Of a stretch of 39,070 nucleotides of DNA, positions 1-6,986 are shown one piece after another (within the stretch, counting starts at the first letter, position 1; each line of letters opens with the position of its first letter). A program made the position numbers and the translations under genes. The notes beneath the pieces were generated by a model, which was not told where the DNA came from, searched no databases, and saw nothing but the letters and a program-made list of their open reading frames with translations. Source of the stretch: Gloeomargarita sp. SKYG116 (GTDB lineage Bacteria; Cyanobacteriota; Cyanobacteriia; Gloeomargaritales; Gloeomargaritaceae); the NCBI GenBank assembly GCA_025056115.1, contig JANWVM010000021.1, positions 1-39,070 on the forward strand, read 5' to 3'.

Positions 1-90
1 CCTGAACGCTTTGACCGGTTGATGCGCGAAGAACTGGCGGTGATTGGGCAAGCCGTGGGTCGTTGGCCGAAGGTGCCGGTGGCGGTTTAG
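1..90 (+). CDS. 3' end of an unidentified gene (partial)
   Basis: An open frame runs from the window edge to a TAG stop at 88-90 and encodes the last 29 residues of a protein, ending in WPKVPVAV. The tail contains a short amphipathic helix (RFDRLMREELAVIGQAV) and no catalytic motif, so the product cannot be named. It is convergent with the DUF1269 gene, whose stop lies 6 bp away. Only the frame and stop are supported. Confidence 0.5.
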   Translation, partial: PERFDRLMREELAVIGQAVGRWPKVPVAV

Positions 91-96
91 TTTTAG

Positions 97-609
97 TCAC
101 TGAGTCGCACTCTGGGGATGCAGCCCCCGGTTAGTCAACACTTCCTGAATCTCGGCCTCCTTGTCTTTCGTCAGGGACGTGCGCAGGACTTTGCCGCCGT
201 AGGGCGCGATTTCCTCCAGCACTTTATCGGGAGTAAATTTGCGCACCAGAATAAACAAGGCTGAGGTGCCAGGACCAAGGGTTTGGCCTAACTCGCGCAT
301 GAAATCGTCATTTACACCAATATCTGAGAGCGCTCCGGCGATAGCTCCTGTTGCGGCGCCAATGGCTGCTCCGGCCAAAGGCATGAAAAACAACGTACCA
401 ATCAATAGTCCCCAAAATCCACCACTGACGGCGCCCATGCCGGTCAGGTTAATCGCTTGGTTGAGCCGCACGTTACCTTCAGGGTCTTTGATCACTACGG
501 CGGCGTCTTCTAGCTCGATGAGATGTTCTTTTTGTAATTTGAGCAGGGCTAACCGGACTTCCTCTGCTTTGTACATATCGTCGTAGGCAATGGCAATCAG
601 CTCGCTCAT
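97..609 (-). CDS. DUF1269 family membrane protein
   Basis: 170 aa. The N-terminus (MSELIAIAYDD...AEEVRLALLKLQ) and the central glycine/alanine-rich hairpin (about residues 58-92, GAVSGGFWGLLIGTLFF followed by a second Gly/Ala stretch) are typical of DUF1269 proteins. These have a ferredoxin-like cytosolic part and a glycine-zipper membrane hairpin. The biochemical role is unknown; members are often linked to stress or envelope functions, but nothing here narrows that down. The start is the ATG at 609. The gene stands alone, divergent from the radical SAM cassette with a 240 bp A/T-rich gap between them. Confidence 0.85.
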   Translation of the reverse strand: MSELIAIAYDDMYKAEEVRLALLKLQKEHLIELEDAAVVIKDPEGNVRLNQAINLTGMGAVSGGFWGLLIGTLFFMPLAGAAIGAATGAIAGALSDIGVNDDFMRELGQTLGPGTSALFILVRKFTPDKVLEEIAPYGGKVLRTSLTKDKEAEIQEVLTNRGLHPQSATQ

Positions 610-773
610 GGGTTTGCTCCAACGCTCCTCTTACCACCCTAACACCTAAAACTAACTCGACCAGGACATGAATCCGAGCCACTTTAGTCTGTCGGAAGGG
701 GAATAGCAAAATCTAGAATGGCGCGGCGCTTCGTGACCTACAAGATGACAAGCTTAAATGACTTTGCTGTAGC

Positions 774-799
774 ACTTGGTATACCACTGCAAGTATAAT
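774..799 (+). promoter_or_regulatory. Candidate operator dyad and -10 box of the radical SAM cassette
   Basis: A perfect 10-bp palindrome TGGTATACCA (777-786) sits inside a wider ACTTG...CAAGT inverted repeat (774-778 and 790-794). It lies directly upstream of a consensus TATAAT at 794-799. No convincing -35 is seen 16-18 bp upstream, which would fit an activated or repressor-occluded promoter. Predicted transcription would begin near 806, giving a leader of about 44 nt before the ATG at 850. That leader contains two GTTTAAA copies (807-813 and 821-827). Pattern evidence only. Confidence 0.4.
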
Positions 800-849
800 T
801 TACACCGTTTAAAGTTTTTTGTTTAAATTTTACATTTTTACTGAGGGTA

Positions 850-2385
850 ATGGACACTGCTTTGGGAAGCTTGATACAATCCTACCATTCAGATTTTGCC
901 AGGGAGGAGGGGAGAATGCTAAGAGTTAGTAGTTATTCCATTTTGTCCACTCCGCTCGAAGATGGCAGTTATGCCTTGATGAATGGTATTAGTGGCGCAG
1001 TCGATTTAGTTCCAGCTGATCTCGGACAGTCATTAGAAAAAGTACTAGCGAACCGGGATCAAGCCTCAGAATTTGAATTCCTAGCTATGCTTGACCTAGA
1101 GACGATTAAGTCTTTTTATGAGCGTGGTCACTTGACAAGTCTCTCTGAGGAAGAAGAAACTCAACAAGTATGTGCTATTGCCGAAGCTACCCACGAGGCT
1201 GCTGCTAAGAAACCCTCGTTTCTAATTGTTCCAAATTTCGATTGCAACTACCGATGTACCTACTGTTTTGAACGCCCACTCCAGAACTCCCTGTATCAAA
1301 AATGTGGAACGGACGTTTCCTCATCCCGAAATATTGTTATGAGTCGTGACCAGGTGGACGCCGTATATCGGTCAATCATCAGTATTCAAAAGCAAGTTGG
1401 GTGTTCACAAGGGGGTCAAATTGTTCTCTATGGCGGTGAACCTCTCGATGCCCAGCATAAATCTATAGTCACTTATATCATTTCCCGAGGATTAGAGGAA
1501 GGATTTTGTTTTGCTGCTATCACCAATGGTCATGATTTGGATGCATATACAGGTCTCCTGGGGCCTAGTCTTATTGAGCAAATTCAAGTGACCTTTGATG
1601 GTCCAAAGACGGTTCATGACCGACGCCGTATTCACCGTGGTCATGAATCTTCATTCGATAAAATAGTAGCCAACATTCATCAGGTCTTGCATGAAACAGA
1701 GGTACAAATTCAGTTACGCATTCATGTGGCACCTGACACCCTCGAGTATTTCGCTGAACTTATCGAATTTTTTGACAGACAGGGTTGGACAAACCACCCT
1801 CGCGTTGTTATCTATGGCAGTACAATTTATGCCAAGAAACAAGATGGGAAAGTTACCAGTACGGTCCCCAATGATCTGATAGCACAGGCACTTTCTTCTG
1901 TGGCTGCTGTCTACTTTAACGTTTACACATGTCCTCCAGCTTTCCATACAACGTCAGCATTGCGACCTGTCTTCGCAGATGGGTCTCGATTTGAGTTACG
2001 AGGTGTTTATTGCAGTGCCAATGTCGGTCTATATGTCTTTGCCCCAGATGGCGGTGTGTACAGTTGTTGGGAATCAATTGGTAAGGAGTGTAGCCGAATT
2101 GGGCATTATGACAGTCCGGAGGGGTTGGTGCTTCATAAAGAGCGAGCAAATCGTTGGTTCAATCGCTCGGTAGCTGCCATTGCAGAGTGCCAGCGCTGTC
2201 CCTATGCTCTTGTGTGTGGGGGGGGATGCGCTCAATACGCTGAATACAACACCGGTTCCCTCTATAAACCATACTGTGATCACTTCCAAGGTGTGTTTCG
2301 GCAAACGCTGGCTGAAAATTTGGAATTTTTCCTTAAGACGGGGCACTCCAAGATGGGCTTCGTCGAAACTGTTGTTCGTGAGTAA
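850..2385 (+). CDS. Radical SAM/SPASM peptide-modifying enzyme
   Basis: 511 aa. The radical SAM CX3CX2C cluster motif is C132-NYR-C136-TY-C139 (followed by FERP), after an N-terminal region of about 120 residues that could bind a leader peptide. A GGEP-type motif (YGGEPLD) follows. The C-terminus carries a SPASM domain for auxiliary Fe-S clusters: C388, C406, C447-QR-C450, C456-GGG-C460 and C476. This architecture is typical of RiPP maturases and anaerobic sulfatase-maturase-like enzymes. They use S-adenosylmethionine to generate a 5'-deoxyadenosyl radical and crosslink or otherwise modify a peptide. The ATG at 850 has a GAGGG Shine-Dalgarno just upstream. The gene is followed after 21 bp by a small exported protein and then by an orphan gene in the same direction. 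It is visibly more A/T-rich than the flanking housekeeping genes. The class is confident; the substrate is inferred from position. Confidence 0.92.
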   Translation: MDTALGSLIQSYHSDFAREEGRMLRVSSYSILSTPLEDGSYALMNGISGAVDLVPADLGQSLEKVLANRDQASEFEFLAMLDLETIKSFYERGHLTSLSEEEETQQVCAIAEATHEAAAKKPSFLIVPNFDCNYRCTYCFERPLQNSLYQKCGTDVSSSRNIVMSRDQVDAVYRSIISIQKQVGCSQGGQIVLYGGEPLDAQHKSIVTYIISRGLEEGFCFAAITNGHDLDAYTGLLGPSLIEQIQVTFDGPKTVHDRRRIHRGHESSFDKIVANIHQVLHETEVQIQLRIHVAPDTLEYFAELIEFFDRQGWTNHPRVVIYGSTIYAKKQDGKVTSTVPNDLIAQALSSVAAVYFNVYTCPPAFHTTSALRPVFADGSRFELRGVYCSANVGLYVFAPDGGVYSCWESIGKECSRIGHYDSPEGLVLHKERANRWFNRSVAAIAECQRCPYALVCGGGCAQYAEYNTGSLYKPYCDHFQGVFRQTLAENLEFFLKTGHSKMGFVETVVRE

Positions 2386-2395
2386 ACTACACTAC

Positions 2396-2401
2396 AGGAG
2401 G
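2396..2401 (+). promoter_or_regulatory. Full AGGAGG ribosome binding site of the putative precursor gene
   Basis: AGGAGG lies 5 nt before the ATG at 2407. It is the best Shine-Dalgarno of the three cassette genes; the enzyme gene has only GAGGG. This fits higher translation of a substrate than of its modifying enzyme, which is an inference. Confidence 0.7.
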
Positions 2402-2406
2402 TTCAA

Positions 2407-2775
2407 ATGGCTGGAAACACTGAACGTCGTAACTTGCTCAAAGCGGCTCTTATTGCTGCTGGTGCGATGCTGCCTGCCGGGATAGCCCGTGCTCAGCAGA
2501 AGCTTCGTCAAACGCTGGAAATTAATCCACAGGCGAAAGCTGTCATGCCCGATGGCAAAATCTTGTCTCGCGAGATGATACTCCAGAGGTTGGGCTTAGA
2601 CCCCAAGACACCTCCCGATGCTTGGTTGACGATCGTAAGGTGTGGGAGTAATGCGGCTGCTTTGGGACCTGAACGGTTACAGAATTTGATACGTGAGGGC
2701 AAGTTGAAGTTGGAGGACTTGGATCCCGAAGTTCAGCAACGCTTGAAACAGATGCCAGCACCAAAGCCTCGCTAA
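2407..2775 (+). CDS. Small Tat-leader protein, putative substrate of the radical SAM enzyme
   Basis: 122 aa; family not recognised. The N-terminus has a twin arginine (R7-R8 in ERRNLLKAA), a hydrophobic stretch (about 13-25) and an A27-R28-A29 signal-peptidase site followed by QQ, which together make a Tat-type signal. The mature part has a charged helix (about 50-64: DGKILSREMILQRLG), then DPKTPPDAWLTIVRCGSN, which holds the only cysteine (C79) and a tryptophan (W73), then a second helical region and a proline/basic tail. It lies 21 bp after the SPASM gene and 29 bp before the third gene, with a full AGGAGG site. Size, position and the single conserved-looking WLTIVRCGSN segment suggest a peptide or protein modified in the cytoplasm and then exported folded. 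Alternatively it is an exported accessory protein and the true substrate lies elsewhere. Confidence 0.75.
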   Translation: MAGNTERRNLLKAALIAAGAMLPAGIARAQQKLRQTLEINPQAKAVMPDGKILSREMILQRLGLDPKTPPDAWLTIVRCGSNAAALGPERLQNLIREGKLKLEDLDPEVQQRLKQMPAPKPR

Positions 2776-2804
2776 ATTTTCTCAGTAATCAGGGAGGCCA
2801 ACGT

Positions 2805-3728
2805 GTGAGTTCGTGGGCTAGTCGAGTTACGACCAAGGTACTTGGCTGGCTTAAAAAGCATCTTTATCGCTTTAACCCGTTTACTTCTGGAGATGGGGTG
2901 AGTGAAGCTAGACAAACAGCGCTAGCTGAGCTTGCCCTGCTCTGTTTTGAGTTAAGCCAAAATCCTAGGGCTGAAACTAAAGTATTAGCATTGGCTATTC
3001 GAGGCCGGCAAGTTCTGGAAGCAGCATACCGGCAACCCGAGCTCCATAAGTTTATTCACAGGGGACCTGAGCAAGCCTTCAACGGACACTTGCTAATGTG
3101 GTTAGCCTTGCCACGACCCGTAGCAGAATCTATGGTGCCGAAAGAAGAATTCCAAGCAGTCTTCGACCACCGGGCTATTGCTCACGCTGGGTGGTCTCCG
3201 ATGCGACTGCTGGAATTGCGTTACTTTTTGGATTACTCCGGTTTGCACCACAACCTGCCGACTCCACGGCTACTTCTCGAAGAGGCGCTTGACTTGTCCA
3301 GCCTCGACCCTTACGAAATGAGTGTTACGGCAATTTACGACCTCACGCATGTCATCTTCTACGCCACTCACTTCGGTAGATGGCCTGGTGCCATACTCAC
3401 CGGTACTGAACGTGAGCATCTTGCAGCGCTGATTCTAGTCCTACAAGACCGTTTGATTAATCAAAAACACTGGGATTTAGTGGCGGAAATCATCCTTTCT
3501 CGTCGTTGCTTATGTCTTCCCGATGAGCAGCTAGCTACAGAACCAGCCTGGTATGCATTGGCTCAAGCACAAGAGGAAGAGGGTGCATACAACGCTCAAC
3601 TCTTACAACAGTTGCTGGTTGCCCAGGGCATGGAACTGGAATTGGCTGCTGACTATGTGTTCCTACGGTGCTATCACCCCTGTCTGGTAACAGCCATGGC
3701 AGGTCTGTTCCCAGAACCGTTGATCTAA
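2805..3728 (+). CDS. Unrecognised helical protein of the radical SAM cassette
   Basis: 307 aa, starting at GTG with GGGAGG at 2792-2797, 7 nt upstream. There is no signal peptide or membrane segment. The protein looks all-helical: helices around 35-75, a HKFIHRGPEQAFNGHLLMWLALP segment, and a histidine-rich block ending DLTHVIFYATHFG (about residues 184-196). That block recalls the THxxFYxTDFG signature I associate with DUF6895 proteins, a resemblance from memory only. The C-terminal half (EEEGAYNAQLLQQLLVAQG) resembles helical-repeat packing. It follows the putative precursor after 29 bp, so it probably belongs to the same transcript. It could be a leader-binding, scaffolding or second tailoring protein. 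No catalytic motif is obvious. Confidence 0.7.
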   Translation: MSSWASRVTTKVLGWLKKHLYRFNPFTSGDGVSEARQTALAELALLCFELSQNPRAETKVLALAIRGRQVLEAAYRQPELHKFIHRGPEQAFNGHLLMWLALPRPVAESMVPKEEFQAVFDHRAIAHAGWSPMRLLELRYFLDYSGLHHNLPTPRLLLEEALDLSSLDPYEMSVTAIYDLTHVIFYATHFGRWPGAILTGTEREHLAALILVLQDRLINQKHWDLVAEIILSRRCLCLPDEQLATEPAWYALAQAQEEEGAYNAQLLQQLLVAQGMELELAADYVFLRCYHPCLVTAMAGLFPEPLI

Positions 3729-3765
3729 GCCCCACCGGAAAATCTATAGAAAAGCACTTAGCTGC

Positions 3766-4121
3766 TTGGGGGGAGCAGGCCGTAAGCCGGGTTCTGTTCG
3801 AGGGCGATTATCTATCTGGGATGACGGTTACCCGCCACCTCTAGCGGTTCTCATCAACGGGACGGGAAAAAGACCAACCCTTGTCCCTCCACCTTGCTCT
3901 CAACCGGGGTTTACCGAGCCAGTACCTCACGGTACTGCTGGTGCGCTCTTACCGCACCTTTGCACCCTTGCCTGTGAGGTTTCCCTCCATCGGCGGTGTG
4001 TTTCTGTGGCACTTTCCTCACGCTCGCGCGTACTGGGCGTTACCCAGCGGTTTGGTCTTTCGAGAGCCCGGACTTTCCTCAGATGCCGAAGCATCCGCAA
4101 TCGCCACACCTACTCCCCTTC
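3766..4121 (-). ncRNA. rnpB: RNase P RNA
   Basis: Reading the minus strand, the 5' core GAGGAAAGTCCGGGCTC (complement of 4064-4080) and the 3' core ACAGAACCCGGCTTACGGC (complement of 3779-3797) are the universally conserved type-A RNase P signatures. The ends form a 10-bp P1 helix: GGGGAGTAGG (complement of 4109-4118) pairs fully with CCTGCTCCCC (complement of 3770-3779), with one G-U. This ribozyme removes 5' leaders from pre-tRNAs. The exact termini are uncertain by a few bases. The gene is convergent with the radical SAM cassette and divergent from rpsA. Confidence 0.95.
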
Positions 4122-4126
4122 TCTTA

Positions 4127-4132
4127 ATTGTA
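4127..4132 (-). promoter_or_regulatory. -10 element of rnpB
   Basis: The minus strand reads TACAAT here, 6 nt before the predicted 5' end of RNase P RNA near 4120. No strong -35 is seen at the right distance. It lies back to back with the rpsA promoter. Confidence 0.5.
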
Positions 4133-4141
4133 ATCCACGGT

Positions 4142-4171
4142 TTGGCAAGCCTGTTTGGACTGGGATATAAT
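4142..4171 (+). promoter_or_regulatory. Sigma-70-type promoter of rpsA
   Basis: TTGGCA at 4142-4147 and a perfect TATAAT at 4166-4171 are separated by 18 bp, predicting a start near 4178. That start lies downstream of the longest possible rpsA start codon (TTG 4174), which excludes it and supports the start at 4222. Confidence 0.7.
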
Positions 4172-4221
4172 GATTGTCTGTCCCTATCGAGTTATCACGT
4201 AGGTTAGGAGGTTACGTTCGC

Positions 4222-5205
4222 TTGGGGAACAAGAAGAAAAACAGCGTGGGATTTACCCACGAGGACTTCGCTGCTTTGTTGGATCGCTATGACTATCGGT
4301 TTAGTCCAGGCGATATCGTCCAAGGGACGGTGTTTGCCTTGGAGCCGAAGGGAGCTTTGATTGATATTGGGGCGAAAACAGCCGCTTTTCTGCCCTTGCA
4401 AGAAATGTCGATTAACCGGGTGGATAGCCCAGAAGAAGTGTTACGCCCGGACGAGACACGGGAATTTTTCATCTTGTCGGAGGAGAACGAAGAAGGGCAA
4501 TTGACGCTCTCGATCCGGCGAATTGAATACATGCGTTCCTGGGAGCGGGTGCGCCAGTTGCAACGGGAAGACGCCACGGTGCGGGCGACAGTATTTGCCA
4601 TCAATCGGGGTGGCGCGCTGGTGCGGATTGAGGGGCTGCGCGGGTTTATTCCCGGCTCCCACATCAGTACGCGGCACGCCAAGGAAGATTTGATGGGGCA
4701 GGAATTGCCGCTGAAGTTTTTGGAGGTGGACGAGGAGCGCAACCGCTTGGTGTTGAGCCACCGCCGCGCACTGGTAGAACGGCAAATGAACAAGCTGGAG
4801 ATTGGGGAGGTGGTGACCGGGACGGTGCGCGGCATCAAGCCCTACGGTGCGTTTATAGACATTGGCGGGGTCAGTGGTCTGCTGCACATTTCGGAAATTT
4901 CCCACGAGCACATCGAAACACCCCACAACGTGTTCTCTGTGGGCGATGAGCTGAAGGTGATGATCATTGACCTGGATGCCGACCGAGGCCGCATTTCCCT
5001 CTCGACCAAGCAGCTAGAGCCGGAGCCTGGAGACATGGTGCGCAACCGGGCGTTGGTGTTTGAACGGGCGGAGGAAATGGCCCAACGCTGGCGCGAAAAA
5101 CAAGCGGCGAAGCTGGCTGGGTTGCCGGAGGAAGGGGAAACGACGGCAGAGGCAGTACCAGCAGCAACAGCGGAGGAGGACTTGGAAGCGGCAGCGGCTG
5201 TCTAG
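4222..5205 (+). CDS. rpsA: 30S ribosomal protein S1 (cyanobacterial three-domain form)
   Basis: 327 aa from a TTG start. It binds mRNA on the small ribosomal subunit. After the typical cyanobacterial N-terminus (GFTHEDFAALLDRYDYRFSPGDIV) come three S1 OB-fold repeats, starting near GDIVQGTVF, ATVRATVF and GEVVTGTVRGIKPYGAFIDIGG. An acidic, alanine-rich tail follows. The length is normal for cyanobacteria and about half of the six-domain E. coli protein. The start is set by GGAGG at 4207-4211, 10 nt upstream, and by the predicted transcription start near 4178; the longer frame from 4174 would begin upstream of the transcript. A permease gene begins 4 bp after the stop. Confidence 0.93.
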   Translation: MGNKKKNSVGFTHEDFAALLDRYDYRFSPGDIVQGTVFALEPKGALIDIGAKTAAFLPLQEMSINRVDSPEEVLRPDETREFFILSEENEEGQLTLSIRRIEYMRSWERVRQLQREDATVRATVFAINRGGALVRIEGLRGFIPGSHISTRHAKEDLMGQELPLKFLEVDEERNRLVLSHRRALVERQMNKLEIGEVVTGTVRGIKPYGAFIDIGGVSGLLHISEISHEHIETPHNVFSVGDELKVMIIDLDADRGRISLSTKQLEPEPGDMVRNRALVFERAEEMAQRWREKQAAKLAGLPEEGETTAEAVPAATAEEDLEAAAAV

Positions 5206-5209
5206 AGCG

Positions 5210-5974
5210 ATGCTGGCCCAAATCTGGCAAGATAGCCTGACCGTGTTTTGGGGAGAATGGCTTGACCTGCGAGTGCGGTTGCCCCAAGTGTTTGCGTCGG
5301 GCCTGGTTTCGCCCTTGATTTATATCCTGGCGTTTGGGTTTGGGGTGGGTAGTTCGTTGACAACACCGCCTATCGGGTCCTCCTACCTGGAATTTATCCT
5401 GCCAGGCATGGTGGCTTTGTCCTCGATGATTATTAGTTTTGCTGGTACGACCTTCTCCATTTGTGGCGACCGCTTGTTCAACAAAACCTTTGAAGAATTG
5501 TTGTTAGCGCCGGTGCATCCGTTGGGCGTGTACTTAGGCAAGGTGATGGCAGGGGTGGTGCGGGGTTTATTGACAGCATCAGCAATTATCTTGATTAGCA
5601 TTTTGTTTACGGGCCGGTGGCAGGGTTTCTTGCATCCCTTGTTTTTGGGCATGGTGTTGCTTAATAGCTTGGTGTTTGCTGGTTTGGGGGTCATTGTGGG
5701 CTTGAGTGTAGCGTCGCTAGAAACGGTGGGTTTGTATAACAATTTTTTGATTGTGCCGATGTCGTTTCTGGGGGGAACATTTTTTGATCCCGCTACAGTG
5801 CCGCCGCTTTTGAAAGTGATTGTCTATCTGATTCCGTTGACCTATGCCAGTATTGGATTGCGAGCCAGCGCCTTGGGTGGTGAATTTCCTTGGTATGCGC
5901 CGCTAGTGCTACTGATCATCGCCAGTATCTTGGCAGGTATCGGGGCGTATCAGTTTTCGCATCAACAAGACTGA
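5210..5974 (+). CDS. ABC-2 type transporter permease
   Basis: 254 aa. About six hydrophobic segments are arranged as in ABC-2 export permeases (PLIYILAFGFGVG, a FILPGMVALSSMIISF stretch, an LLLAPVHPLGVYLGK cytosolic loop, and a C-terminal VPMSFLGGTFFDPATVPPLLK segment). Such proteins export polysaccharides, drugs or lipids together with a separate ATPase. The frame is open back to 5060, but that part is a shadow of rpsA. The ATG at 5210 directly follows the rpsA stop and begins the family-like MLAQIW sequence. No ATP-binding partner lies beside it, so the substrate cannot be guessed. The 3' end is convergent with chlG, the two stops being 1 bp apart. Confidence 0.88.
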   Translation: MLAQIWQDSLTVFWGEWLDLRVRLPQVFASGLVSPLIYILAFGFGVGSSLTTPPIGSSYLEFILPGMVALSSMIISFAGTTFSICGDRLFNKTFEELLLAPVHPLGVYLGKVMAGVVRGLLTASAIILISILFTGRWQGFLHPLFLGMVLLNSLVFAGLGVIVGLSVASLETVGLYNNFLIVPMSFLGGTFFDPATVPPLLKVIVYLIPLTYASIGLRASALGGEFPWYAPLVLLIIASILAGIGAYQFSHQQD

Positions 5975-5975
5975 T

Positions 5976-6932
5976 TCAGGCCCGCCCAAGCGCCAGTCCC
6001 ACCACTAGCATACCCAGGACAAAAAAGGGTTGGGCGCTCGCTTGATACTTCACATCATTTTTAAGGGGATCGCGTAAGAAGTACATATCTTGAAAAGTAA
6101 TCTGGGGAATGACTAACAGGAGCAGAAGGGTGGCATAAAGCTGTTGACCAATCCCAATCAAATAGGCCGCCACTCCTATTTGAAATAGGTCAATCATAGC
6201 CACACTGATCCAGGCGGCTGTTTGCACGCCAAATTGCACGGGTAATGACGCCAAACCCAAGGCCCGGTCGCCTTCCATGCTTTTGAAATCGTTGACCACC
6301 GCAATTCCCAGTCCCGCTAGGCTGTAGAACAAGGTGAGCGCCACAATGGTTAGATTTAACGTGCCAAACAAGGCATGACCAGCGCACCAGGGCAAGGCGA
6401 TATAACTAGCTCCGAGCGCGTAGTTGCCGAGCCACCCGTTTTGCTTCAATTTCAGGGGCGGCGCCGAATAAATGTAGGCCAAAACTGCACCAATCAGGGC
6501 AATAGTCGTGATCACTGGCCACGGATGCCCCGCCCACTGGTCGAGGAGCCACGCCAACCCCAAACCTGCTAGCAACAACGTCACGATTTGGGCAATTACT
6601 TCGCGCAAAGGAATGGCCCCTGAGGGAATGGGTCGGTAGGGTTCATTAATTGCATCAATTTCTCGATCAAAAAAGTCATTTAATGTTTGCGTGTAACCGG
6701 TCATCAGCGGCCCGGACAACAGCATACAGGTCAAAACTTTTAGGATATCTTCTACTTGCCAATGAAACCCTCCTGATGAGGCCGCGCCACACAACACGCC
6801 CCACATCAGGGGAATCCAGGTAATGGGTTTCATTAATTGCAACCGCAGCCGCCACTTGGGGACATTTTGAACCTGCGCCCCTTTCATTCCCAGCATTTGA
6901 CGGACTTGGGCTTGGCTTGGCGTCTCACTCAT
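5976..6932 (-). CDS. chlG: Chlorophyll synthase
   Basis: 318 aa UbiA-family prenyltransferase. It esterifies chlorophyllide a with phytyl or geranylgeranyl diphosphate in the thylakoid membrane, the last step of chlorophyll a synthesis. The first aspartate-rich motif NDFFDREIDAINEPYRPIPSG and the second (VNDFKSMEGDRALGL) are intact, as are the cyanobacterial N-terminal RQMLGMKGA and LMKPITWIPLMWGVLCGAASSG segments. Eight to nine membrane spans are visible. The start is the ATG at 6932 (MSETPSQAQ); an in-frame TTG at 6953 is less likely. Transcribed toward the ABC permease. Confidence 0.97.
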   Translation of the reverse strand: MSETPSQAQVRQMLGMKGAQVQNVPKWRLRLQLMKPITWIPLMWGVLCGAASSGGFHWQVEDILKVLTCMLLSGPLMTGYTQTLNDFFDREIDAINEPYRPIPSGAIPLREVIAQIVTLLLAGLGLAWLLDQWAGHPWPVITTIALIGAVLAYIYSAPPLKLKQNGWLGNYALGASYIALPWCAGHALFGTLNLTIVALTLFYSLAGLGIAVVNDFKSMEGDRALGLASLPVQFGVQTAAWISVAMIDLFQIGVAAYLIGIGQQLYATLLLLLVIPQITFQDMYFLRDPLKNDVKYQASAQPFFVLGMLVVGLALGRA

Positions 6933-6986
6933 AACCGGTTTCTGCACCGACAACCCAACGATTATAACTTAGTCGCCTCAGACGCC

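Noticed and set aside
3766-4170. Open frame of 134 codons on the plus strand
   Set aside because: It runs antisense through RNase P RNA; the translated sequence is low-information and Arg/Ser/Pro-rich.
4293-4926. Two overlapping minus-strand frames opposite rpsA
   Set aside because: Both are Ser/Arg/Pro/His-rich shadows of the well-conserved S1 gene.
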